Source of the DNA: DATDVL01 sp035290025
GTDB taxonomy: Archaea; Nanobdellota; Nanobdellia; SCGC-AAA011-G17; DATDVL01
Reading direction: 5' to 3'
DNA: 5,687 nucleotides
Assembly: GCA_035290025.1 (NCBI GenBank)
Contig: DATDVL010000048.1
Coordinates: 1 to 5,687, forward strand
The translations under genes and the position numbers were made by a program. Shown here in pieces: positions 1 through 4,189 of this stretch; position 1 is the first letter of the stretch; every line of letters begins with the position of its first letter. Below the pieces are notes generated by a model that worked only from the letters and a program-made list of their open reading frames with translations, ran no database searches and had not been told where the DNA came from.

Positions 1-1
1 A

Positions 2-19
2 TATATTCTTCAGAATATA
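2..19. repeat. Short perfect inverted repeat at the left edge
   Basis: Eight-base arms TATATTCT and AGAATATA are separated by two bases. This could be an operator-like site or chance pairing in A+T-rich DNA. No gene start can be tied to it inside the window. A reverse-strand GAGGTGATA at 36..28 resembles a Shine-Dalgarno site, but no ATG follows it within the window. Confidence 0.35.
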
Positions 20-45
20 GATAGAGTATCACCTCTTTTTTCCCA

Positions 46-71
46 GCAAGGCACTCGCAAGGGTGTCTTGC
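46..71 (+). other. RNA-like hairpin with GCAA tetraloop
   Basis: Bases 46-56 pair with 61-71 over 11 base pairs, closing a GCAA loop at 57-60. Two of the pairs are G-U (51/66 and 55/62). They are stable only in plus-strand RNA, since the minus strand would have A-C mismatches. GNRA loops are typical of structured RNAs. A second possible stem follows (73-79 with 95-101, one G-U, 15-base loop) and overlaps the repeat copy. The pair is followed by a T-rich stretch, so a transcript 3' end is another reading. No known RNA family was recognised. Confidence 0.4.
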
Positions 72-101
72 CAGGGTTTGTTTCTAAATGTGTGAAGCCC
101 T
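66..101 (+). repeat. Left copy of the module-flanking repeat
   Basis: Two elements recur about 1 kb to the right. TCTTGCCAGGGTTT (66-79) recurs in the same orientation at 1067-1080. TCTAAATGTGTGAAGCCCT (83-101) recurs inverted at 1042-1060 with one mismatch. A TATA-like CTTAAAAAC (112-120) follows just inside the module. The copies may be ends of a mobile or acquired cassette, or paired regulator sites facing inward promoters. Confidence 0.6.
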
Positions 102-206
102 ACATCTAATCCTTAAAAACAACTCAGCCTTAGGAGTTGAGCATATGGTTAAAGAAGAACCAATAGTTGAAGATAAGAATGAAGGTAGTTATGAGGAGAG
201 GGATAA

Positions 207-611
207 TTATTTTTGCAGAATCTTTCTTATAGAGCGAATGATTTCTTCGTTGTTATCATACCAAGTAATTGAGTTTCCATCTCCATGGATATAAACTACT
301 TTTCTTACGATCAAGAAAAAAAGAATGATAAAAATAACTCCTGCAATTAAGAGATATTCTTTAAAATAGAGTCTTGTAAAAAAAGTAATCAAGATACATA
401 AAATACCAATAACCAATAAACTAGGATATTTCCTTTTTTTATGTTCTAAAGAACTTACTTTGTTAAGAGAAAGATCTTTATAAGAGTGATTAAGCAAACT
501 CCCATTATGTTGGACTATTCTATTATCTGTAATTATTAATTGATTTTGATGGTGAGAAAATTGCGAGATTATTTTTTCATCTTTTAAGAGAAGATTAAAG
601 TCAGTAGGCAT
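207..611 (-). CDS. Two-helix membrane protein with split PH-like domain
   Basis: This 134-residue protein starts with a soluble segment whose pattern (about residues 11-56: DEKIISQF, QLIITDNRIV, YKDLSLNKVSSLE) matches the first strands of bacterial-type PH domains. Two hydrophobic helices follow (about 63-82 and 86-103). A C-terminal part (about 104-132) has a strand, a turn and a closing amphipathic helix (EEIIRSIRKIL). This is the layout of archaeal and bacterial PH proteins with a membrane hairpin inserted in the domain. The role is unknown; membrane association is likely. The ATG at 611 sits 29 bases after the start of a canonical TATA box, so the message is probably leaderless and separate from the two genes upstream on the same strand. 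Confidence 0.7.
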   Translation of the reverse strand: MPTDFNLLLKDEKIISQFSHHQNQLIITDNRIVQHNGSLLNHSYKDLSLNKVSSLEHKKRKYPSLLVIGILCILITFFTRLYFKEYLLIAGVIFIILFFLIVRKVVYIHGDGNSITWYDNNEEIIRSIRKILQK

Positions 612-618
612 AAAAAAA
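612..618 (-). terminator. T7 run, possible terminator of the upstream transcript
   Basis: The minus strand carries seven consecutive T just before the ATG at 611 and 34 bases after the stop of the AbrB-type gene. Archaeal RNA polymerase often terminates at such runs without a hairpin. If used, it would end the two-gene transcript where the next one starts. It may equally be ordinary A/T-rich initiator sequence. Confidence 0.3.
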
Positions 619-631
619 GGTCGTAATTTAA

Positions 632-645
632 CTATATAAAATATC
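632..645 (-). promoter_or_regulatory. TATA box for the PH-like membrane gene
   Basis: The minus strand reads GATATTTTATATAG, with TTTATATA at 640-633. The ATG at 611 lies where transcription should start (about 26 bases from the box centre), so the transcript is predicted to be leaderless. Confidence 0.65.
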
Positions 646-651
646 GCTCGC

Positions 652-786
652 TTAGATTACTACAATATCCCCCTCTTTATTGATCTCAATTTTAAGATTA
701 TCTCCTTTATTCCATCCTTTCGCTCTGACGATTTGACTAGGTAAGGTCAAGAAGTATTGTCCTTGTTTCACTTGTTGAATCTTCAT
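652..786 (-). CDS. AbrB/SpoVT-type DNA-binding protein, 44 residues
   Basis: This short gene encodes one swapped-hairpin AbrB domain and nothing else. Residues 11-22 (YFLTLPSQIVRA) carry the typical 'strand, Pro, helix' pattern. Residues 23-32 (KGWNKGDNLK) give the G-W-x-x-G-D turn, and the end (EINKEGDIVVI) is the closing strand. Such domains dimerise, bind DNA, and are common as antitoxins or autoregulators. Its ATG overlaps the stop of the upstream membrane gene in an ATGA junction (783-786), and no Shine-Dalgarno site is present, so translation is probably coupled. In a toxin-antitoxin reading it would be the antitoxin and regulator of the pair; that is inference. The fold assignment is quite secure despite the length. 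Confidence 0.82.
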   Translation of the reverse strand: MKIQQVKQGQYFLTLPSQIVRAKGWNKGDNLKIEINKEGDIVVI

Positions 787-980
787 TTTTTCTTTCTACT
801 AAGACAATATTCAATTAGAATAAGTCCAACCCAACAGACAATCATTAGAATAATAGCCCCGACTATAAGAGAGAAGTTCCGTAATCCTTTCTCATAAAGG
901 ATTAAGATAAAACCTCCAAAAACACCAGTAAGAACACTTTTTAATGTTTCTCGCAAAGAAGAAAGAGCAGTATTAGCCAT
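783..980 (-). CDS. Small two-helix membrane protein upstream of AbrB
   Basis: The gene encodes 65 residues with two hydrophobic segments (about 16-28 and 38-57) and a C-terminal RKKK tail, which suggests that this end faces the cytoplasm. An in-frame ATG exists at 995, but it abuts the TATA box and would be upstream of the expected transcription start. The ATG at 980 lies 30 bases from the box, so it is preferred. No family was recognised. The ATGA overlap with the AbrB-type gene and the small size resemble a membrane-active toxin paired with an AbrB antitoxin, although in many such pairs the antitoxin comes first. A six-A run at the junction (791-786) is noted under findings. Confidence 0.6.
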   Translation of the reverse strand: MANTALSSLRETLKSVLTGVFGGFILILYEKGLRNFSLIVGAIILMIVCWVGLILIEYCLSRKKK

Positions 981-999
981 ATTCCATCGAAACATTAAT

Positions 1000-1018
1000 A
1001 TATTATTTAAGCTTTCGC
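1000..1018 (-). promoter_or_regulatory. BRE/TATA promoter of the membrane-AbrB pair
   Basis: The minus strand reads GCGAAAGC followed by TTAAATAATAT (TATA element from 1010). The purine-rich stretch just upstream fits a BRE. Initiation about 26 bases from the box centre falls at the ATG at 980. The repeat copy at 1042-1060 lies directly upstream and could be an activator or repressor site. Confidence 0.65.
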
Positions 1019-1041
1019 TATAGAGAAGGCTGTTTAAAGGC

Positions 1042-1080
1042 AGGGCTTCACACTTTTAGACTGGCTTCTTGCCAGGGTTT
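1042..1080 (-). repeat. Right copy of the module-flanking repeat, with hairpin
   Basis: AGGGCTTCACACTTTTAGA (1042-1060) is the reverse complement of 83-101 apart from one base. It is followed by a perfect hairpin CTGGC-TTCTT-GCCAG (1061-1075) that runs into the shared TCTTGCCAGGGTTT (1067-1080). The copy sits between the divergent promoters of the membrane-AbrB pair and the response regulator. It marks the point beyond which base composition changes. Confidence 0.6.
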
Positions 1081-1084
1081 TAAT

Positions 1085-1097
1085 AAAGTTTTTAAAC
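1085..1097 (+). promoter_or_regulatory. TATA box for the response-regulator gene
   Basis: AAAGTTTTTAAAC places the TATA element (TTTTAAAC from 1090) 30 bases before the ATG at 1120. The expected transcript is leaderless, and this spacing decides between the TTG at 1111 and the ATG at 1120. Confidence 0.6.
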
Positions 1098-1119
1098 CAC
1101 ATTCTAGACGTTGTTGCTC

Positions 1120-1560
1120 ATGAACCAGATTAGAGTCTTATTAGTTGATGATGAACCGTTTATGGCAGTTGTAGATGTTTTGAAGGACGATCCAGAGTTA
1201 AACGTAACGTTTGAGTATAATCCTCGTCTTGCTATTCGGCGTATAAGAAGCGGCTTGGAATATGACGTTTTAGTTACTGATCTCGCGTTTCATATCAATC
1301 CTTTCCAAGGGTATGACGATGTTAGTGTAGAAGAAATGGGTGTTAATCATGATGGGTATTTAGTTACAGAAGTATCAAGAGCTATACATCCACAGACACC
1401 CATTATTATAACAAGTGCTTATAGTGATCAGCGTTTGCGATTAGCGACGAAGCAGGTGAGAAGTGTAACGCTTATAAGTAAAATGGAATTAAGTGATATT
1501 TTTATGTTGAATAAGCGTATTAAAGAAGTAGTCATGAGCACACCACCAAGTCCAGAATAA
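1120..1560 (+). CDS. Stand-alone response-regulator receiver (REC) protein
   Basis: The 146-residue product is a single CheY-like receiver domain. Asp10-Asp11 form the acidic pocket (RVLLVDDEP), Asp54 is the likely phosphoacceptor (DVLVTD), Thr98/Ser99 the switch residue (PIIITSAYS) and Lys121 the conserved lysine (TLISK). Between Asp54 and the usual D-G turn (Asp78-Gly79) there are about 24 residues, where CheY-like proteins usually have about seven, so the loop after the phosphorylation site carries an insertion. There is no output domain; the tail ends in PPSPE. No histidine kinase is in the window. A TTG nine bases upstream is in frame, but promoter spacing favours the ATG. It has its own promoter and is not part of the S17e operon. 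Confidence 0.88.
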   Translation: MNQIRVLLVDDEPFMAVVDVLKDDPELNVTFEYNPRLAIRRIRSGLEYDVLVTDLAFHINPFQGYDDVSVEEMGVNHDGYLVTEVSRAIHPQTPIIITSAYSDQRLRLATKQVRSVTLISKMELSDIFMLNKRIKEVVMSTPPSPE

Positions 1561-1570
1561 GCCCCATCGT

Positions 1571-1583
1571 AAGCTTTAAATAG
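1571..1583 (+). promoter_or_regulatory. BRE/TATA promoter of the zinc-ribbon/S17e operon
   Basis: AAGCTTTAAATAG is a near-ideal archaeal BRE/TATA. The TATA element begins at 1575-1576 and the ATG at 1606 is 30-31 bases on, so the first gene is predicted to be leaderless. The core AAGCTT(T)AAATA is shared with the promoter at 1000-1018 on the other strand. Confidence 0.7.
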
Positions 1584-1605
1584 TGCTTTCGTGCATTTCT
1601 ATTTT

Positions 1606-1971
1606 ATGCCTCAATTTGTTCCTTGCAAGCAGTGTGGTATCCGCACGGCGTATACTGATCTTAAACCTAATATTAGTAATGTTTGGGTGTGTCCTACTTG
1701 TATGAATAAGGCGCAGAAGGGTTCTTCTAATCCTGTTGAGGATGTGGTAGGTAAGCCGTTTACGGGGAGTATGGTTATGGACAATCGTCCTAAGCCTAAG
1801 GTTGTTTTTTCAGGTCCTCAGAGTTTTAACTATAAGTGTGAATCCTGTAATTATAGTGTGCAGTCTACTAAAGATATGGCAGGTAAGATGTGTCCGTATT
1901 GTGGCCAGAAAGGTTCGTTGCGTTTGAAGAAGTCATCGGCACAAATAGTAAAGGAAGTTTCGGAGATGTAA
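1606..1971 (+). CDS. Double zinc-ribbon protein
   Basis: The 121-residue protein has four CxxC knuckles: Cys7/Cys10 with Cys29/Cys32, then Cys78/Cys81 with Cys96/Cys99. They make two four-cysteine zinc ribbons separated by a Pro/Lys-rich linker (about 39-72). The C-terminal ribbon (YKCESCNY ... MCPYCG) resembles the rubredoxin-like or ribosome-associated ribbons common in archaeal small proteins. The exact partner is unknown, but nucleic-acid or ribosome binding is plausible because the gene is followed after one base by S17e. A GTG at 1591 would add five residues, but it lies before the predicted transcription start, so the ATG at 1606 was chosen. Confidence 0.75.
   Translation: MPQFVPCKQCGIRTAYTDLKPNISNVWVCPTCMNKAQKGSSNPVEDVVGKPFTGSMVMDNRPKPKVVFSGPQSFNYKCESCNYSVQSTKDMAGKMCPYCGQKGSLRLKKSSAQIVKEVSEM
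1962..1968 (+). promoter_or_regulatory. Shine-Dalgarno site for S17e
   Basis: GGAGATG ends four bases before the S17e ATG (the GGAG core is seven bases away) and lies inside the last codons of the zinc-ribbon gene. It shows that internal operon genes use a Shine-Dalgarno start while first genes appear leaderless. Confidence 0.6.
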
Positions 1972-1972
1972 T

Positions 1973-2221
1973 ATGGGAAGAATTCGTTCTACTGCTGTTA
2001 AACGTACGGGTAAAAAATTGTTGTTGTTGCAGCGTGCTAAGGTTGCTCTTGATTTTTCTAGTAATAAGAAGGTTGTTGATGAGTTGGTGGATGTTCGTTC
2101 TAAGAAGTTGCGTAATGTCCTTGCGGGTTATTTAACCAAGATTGCTCGTGCTCCTCCTGTTCGTCGTGCTCGTGCTCCTAAGAAGATGGATGATCGTCGT
2201 TCTTTTAGACGTTCTGAGTAG
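1973..2221 (+). CDS. rps17e: 30S ribosomal protein S17e
   Basis: The 82-residue protein opens with MGRIRSTAVKRT and carries the family signature around residues 27-57 (LDFSSNKKVVDEL, then SKKLRNVLAGYLTKI). S17e is a small-subunit protein of archaea and eukaryotes, absent from bacteria, so this is the best taxonomic marker in the window. Archaeal members usually end shortly after the GYxT motif, at roughly 60-65 residues. Here a further ~20-residue, Arg/Lys-rich tail (RRARAPKKMDDRRSFRRS) follows and may reach further into rRNA. It is co-transcribed with the zinc-ribbon gene, with a one-base gap. Confidence 0.93.
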   Translation: MGRIRSTAVKRTGKKLLLLQRAKVALDFSSNKKVVDELVDVRSKKLRNVLAGYLTKIARAPPVRRARAPKKMDDRRSFRRSE

Positions 2222-2229
2222 TGATTGCT

Positions 2230-2508
2230 ATGGATGAGCCTAGTGCTACAAGGACTATTCGGGTGGAGAGTCGTTTCCTGCATGCTTTTTCTGCTACATT
2301 AAAGGATGTTGTTGCGGGTAGAGTTGTTTTTGACTCGTTAAAGAGAAGTATGGAATGTTTGGATAGTGTTCAGGGGTGGGTTTTGGCTGATCCTTCTGCT
2401 CGGGATAGGGTAGTGCATTTGGAAAGATGTCGTGTTGAATATAATTCTATTCAGGTAAGTTTGCAGGAATTATCGCCGTACATGGTTAGTGCGGCAGAAA
2501 GTGTTTAG
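2230..2508 (+). CDS. Unknown small helical protein after S17e
   Basis: The 92-residue product is not recognised. It appears mostly helical and soluble, with charged and hydrophobic residues alternating through residues 10-80 and two isolated cysteines (CLDS, ERCRVE). An in-frame GTG at 2221 shares its base with the S17e stop. The ATG at 2230 is preferred because GTGAT (2221-2225), a fit to the archaeal anti-Shine-Dalgarno, precedes it by four bases. Codon use (T- and G-ending) matches S17e, which supports a real gene. Its stop overlaps the stop of the convergent gene at 2505-2508. Confidence 0.65.
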   Translation: MDEPSATRTIRVESRFLHAFSATLKDVVAGRVVFDSLKRSMECLDSVQGWVLADPSARDRVVHLERCRVEYNSIQVSLQELSPYMVSAAESV

Positions 2509-2780
2509 CCTCTGTTGAAAATGTTTTTTGCTAAGTCCGATATTTTCTTAACGTCATGATTTTTTGCGAGATTAGGATCGCCCATGGCAGCTATTTTTGG
2601 TTTCATGCTGACGGATTGTAGCAAGTCTTCTCGCACTTGTGGTGTTAATTCTTTTTTTGCAAAGTTTTCTACAGGTCGGTAAATGCGTTGCGTGCTTGTA
2701 CCGTTGGGATTTGCAATTTGAGAAAGCAGATTCATTGCTTCTTGTTGTTTTTCTTTGGTTATGATAAGCTTTTCAGCCAT
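2505..2780 (-). CDS. Unknown 91-residue soluble protein
   Basis: No family was recognised. The sequence is hydrophilic, without cysteine, signal peptide or membrane segment. Helical stretches are likely at residues 6-23 and 75-89, with a Thr/Pro/Asn-rich middle. It is last in the minus-strand block but has its own TATA box and a good Shine-Dalgarno site (GAGGTG, 2794-2789, eight bases before the ATG). It can therefore be made independently of the Fe-S operon. The gene ends tail-to-tail with the plus-strand gene, with overlapping stop codons. Confidence 0.7.
   Translation of the reverse strand: MAEKLIITKEKQQEAMNLLSQIANPNGTSTQRIYRPVENFAKKELTPQVREDLLQSVSMKPKIAAMGDPNLAKNHDVKKISDLAKNIFNRG
2524..2565 (+). 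terminator. Paired T6 runs, possible terminator of the S17e operon
   Basis: Two plus-strand T6 runs (2524-2529 and 2560-2565) lie 16 and 52 bases past the last plus-strand stop. They are inside the C-terminal codons of the convergent gene. T-runs act as archaeal termination signals, but no experiment or conservation can be seen here. Confidence 0.3.
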
Positions 2781-2818
2781 GGATAATACACCTCTTTCTC
2801 TTAGTGATGAGAGAACTT

Positions 2819-2833
2819 GTTTAAAAACGTTTC
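2819..2833 (-). promoter_or_regulatory. TATA box for the 91-residue gene
   Basis: The minus strand reads GAAACGTTTTTAAAC directly at the stop codon of the ASCH gene. Expected initiation near 2798 leaves a short leader of about 18 bases holding GAGGTG. This is the one promoter here with a leader and Shine-Dalgarno site instead of a leaderless start. Confidence 0.5.
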
Positions 2834-3210
2834 TACTGAGTAAATTTTTCCGCGTAATTCCAGAAGTTGAGTTTTCCTTTTGCGGCGATAGGTTTGTCGA
2901 ATCGTTTCGCGTTTTCGAGTAAAAACCCGTAGTTTCCCCACGTGCTTGTTGCTAAGTGCTTGTCACTGTCTTTTTTGTGTTCTTCTTCATGAACATAGTG
3001 TTTGACGTCGATAAGTGTTGCTGTTCCTAGGATGCATCCGGTGGGTAGTGTTGTGTAGCCAAATCGTTGCATGGCTTCTTTATCTACGCTTTGTGATGCG
3101 TGTACGAGAAATGTTCCTCGGTGGTTTGTTTTCCATTTTCTTAGTTCTATGGTTTTTCTTCCGCTAATGACAAGTTCTGCGTAGGGTTGTTTCAGGCTTA
3201 ATGCTTTCAT
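2833..3210 (-). CDS. ASCH-domain (PUA-like) protein
   Basis: The 125-residue protein is a single ASCH domain, the RNA-binding or base-processing fold related to PUA. Diagnostic parts are MKALSLKQPYAELVISG at the start, the GRKTIELRKW segment (Lys19, Glu22, Arg24 in the pocket region), the strand TFLVHAS, a central GCILGTATLIDV strand pair, and a C-terminal GKLNFW strand. Some ASCH proteins (for example YqfB) hydrolyse N4-acetylcytidine and others bind RNA; which applies here cannot be told from sequence alone. One base separates it from the preceding gene's stop, so it belongs to the Fe-S operon transcript. No Shine-Dalgarno site is evident. Confidence 0.87.
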   Translation of the reverse strand: MKALSLKQPYAELVISGRKTIELRKWKTNHRGTFLVHASQSVDKEAMQRFGYTTLPTGCILGTATLIDVKHYVHEEEHKKDSDKHLATSTWGNYGFLLENAKRFDKPIAAKGKLNFWNYAEKFTQ

Positions 3211-3211
3211 G

Positions 3212-3814
3212 TTAATAATCTACAGGTTTTTTCTTCTTATCAGTGTAGGTTGTTCCGTTAGTGTTTGTTCCTGCGTAGCCTGCTGTTCCGCTGAAATTAT
3301 TTCCTGAGTAGCTGGCGTTTCCGCTGCTGGTGTTCTCATAAAGTTTTTTAGGAGTATTTTCTGTTGCTGCGGGGTTGTAGGTTGTTCCGCTGGTGTCTCC
3401 TCCGAGTCCTCGCTGGTTATCTGTGTATTGGCTGCTTGCTGCTCGGAATTCTGGTGCTGTTCCTAGGTTGTGCGTCTGCCCACAACTACAGGCGACATTC
3501 ATAGTATTAATGTTTCCTTCGTATTTCTTGGTAGGTAGTGTTACCGTTGCAGGTTTGTTGGGTAGAGAAACGTCGTGGAGTGTTGGTTGTGGTGCTAGTT
3601 TTCTTGGTTGTTCTTCTAAGTTGAATGTTTCGTTGCCTAGTTGTACTGCTAGGATGTGGTGTTTTCCTGGTTCTTTTTTTTCTAGTTGTTGGAATGCTGT
3701 GGTGTTTGCTGCTGCTTTGAGTACGGCGATGATTCTTGCTCGTTGTAGGTCTTTGTCGTTAACGATAAATTCTAGTGTTTTGGGGTTGATTCGTGGTGGT
3801 GGCATGTTGAGCAT
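3212..3814 (-). CDS. Unknown protein, CSCG motif and Tyr-periodic tail
   Basis: The protein has 200 residues and no recognised family. Residues 1-60 look folded (helix at 20-45, strand HHILAVQLG). Residues 60-105 are Pro-rich and extended. A CSCGQTH motif (Cys109, Cys111, His114) could bind metal. From about 125 to the end the chain is Gly/Ser/Thr/Asn-rich with Tyr at 130, 146, 159, 169, 180, 190 and 200, nearly every ten residues, ending KKKKPVDY. There is no signal peptide. It overlaps the IscU-like gene by 43 bases in another frame; starting at Met4 (ATG at 3805) would shorten the overlap to 34. No Shine-Dalgarno site is clear, so the start is uncertain. The ORF fills the operon gap and shares its A/C-ending codon use, which supports coding. 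Confidence 0.68.
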   Translation of the reverse strand: MLNMPPPRINPKTLEFIVNDKDLQRARIIAVLKAAANTTAFQQLEKKEPGKHHILAVQLGNETFNLEEQPRKLAPQPTLHDVSLPNKPATVTLPTKKYEGNINTMNVACSCGQTHNLGTAPEFRAASSQYTDNQRGLGGDTSGTTYNPAATENTPKKLYENTSSGNASYSGNNFSGTAGYAGTNTNGTTYTDKKKKPVDY

Positions 3815-4188
3815 TCTGAAAATTCTTGTTGGCTGGGTGCGGTGTATCCTTCCTGGTATGCTTTGATAGCATCATATGCTTGTGCGAAGGTGTCTCCTTC
3901 TTTTTTTTGTTCGTGGTCTCGTAGAGCATTCTGGAGTGCGTGGTTGATGGTTAAGGCTAGGGGTTGGTCTGTTGCTAGTTGACTTATCATAGCATTGTCT
4001 GTTATTTTTTTTGCTTGGTTGATGGTTTTTCCTTTGAGGTAGTTGGTGAGTGCTTCTTTAACAGTTTTTTTTATGGTAATGCCATTGCTGGTGATAGTAA
4101 CTTCTTTGATGGTTTCTTTGTCAAGTGTTATGTCTAAAGTGATATCGAAAAGCATGCCGTGTTCTTTGTGGTGTGCTGTTCCTTCCAT
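3772..4188 (-). CDS. IscU/NifU-N-like protein lacking scaffold cysteines
   Basis: Residues 11-97 align by eye along most of IscU: strands LFDITLDIT and IKEVTITSNG, a helix leading to the hallmark LKGKTINQAKKI (E. coli VKGKSLDEAQAI), and a last helix INHALQNALRD. The ligands are not kept. Relative to E. coli IscU, Cys37 aligns with His10, Asp39 with Met12, Cys63 with Ile37, His105 with Thr80 and Cys106 with Ile81. The first ~25 residues of IscU are absent. A C-terminal extension ends in a cysteine/histidine cluster (Cys126, Cys129, His130-132). IscU normally receives sulfur from NifS/IscS and builds 2Fe-2S clusters. This version could be a non-catalytic partner, or could use its tail for metal. 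It starts one base after the IscA-like stop. An unrelated fold is possible, but operon context favours IscU ancestry. Confidence 0.55.
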   Translation of the reverse strand: MEGTAHHKEHGMLFDITLDITLDKETIKEVTITSNGITIKKTVKEALTNYLKGKTINQAKKITDNAMISQLATDQPLALTINHALQNALRDHEQKKEGDTFAQAYDAIKAYQEGYTAPSQQEFSECSTCHHHESTPKH

Positions 4189-4189
4189 A

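Noticed and set aside
73..104. H/ACA guide RNA, because a stem is followed by ACA at 102-104
   Set aside because: The stem closes only a 15-base loop, with no pseudouridylation pocket, upper stem or kink-turn.
88..294. Plus-strand 68-codon frame starting at 88
   Set aside because: It begins inside the left repeat copy, runs 88 bases antisense into the PH-like gene and has no recognisable protein pattern. Only the shorter ATG at 145 has any promoter support, and that is weak.
1061..1093. Intrinsic terminator (hairpin 1061-1075 then T-rich DNA)
   Set aside because: No supported plus-strand gene lies upstream to be terminated, the stem has only five pairs, and the T-rich stretch is better explained as the TATA box of the receiver gene.
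1890..2135. Plus-strand frame overlapping the zinc-ribbon and S17e genes
   Set aside because: It is a shadow of two well-supported genes. The product is Leu/Val/Cys-rich, as expected from G+T-rich DNA read out of frame.
3393..3866. Long plus-strand frame of 157 codons
   Set aside because: It lies wholly antisense to the 200-residue protein and the IscU-like gene; its hydrophobic Val/Leu/Ser/Cys composition is the expected by-product of A/C-rich codons on the other strand.
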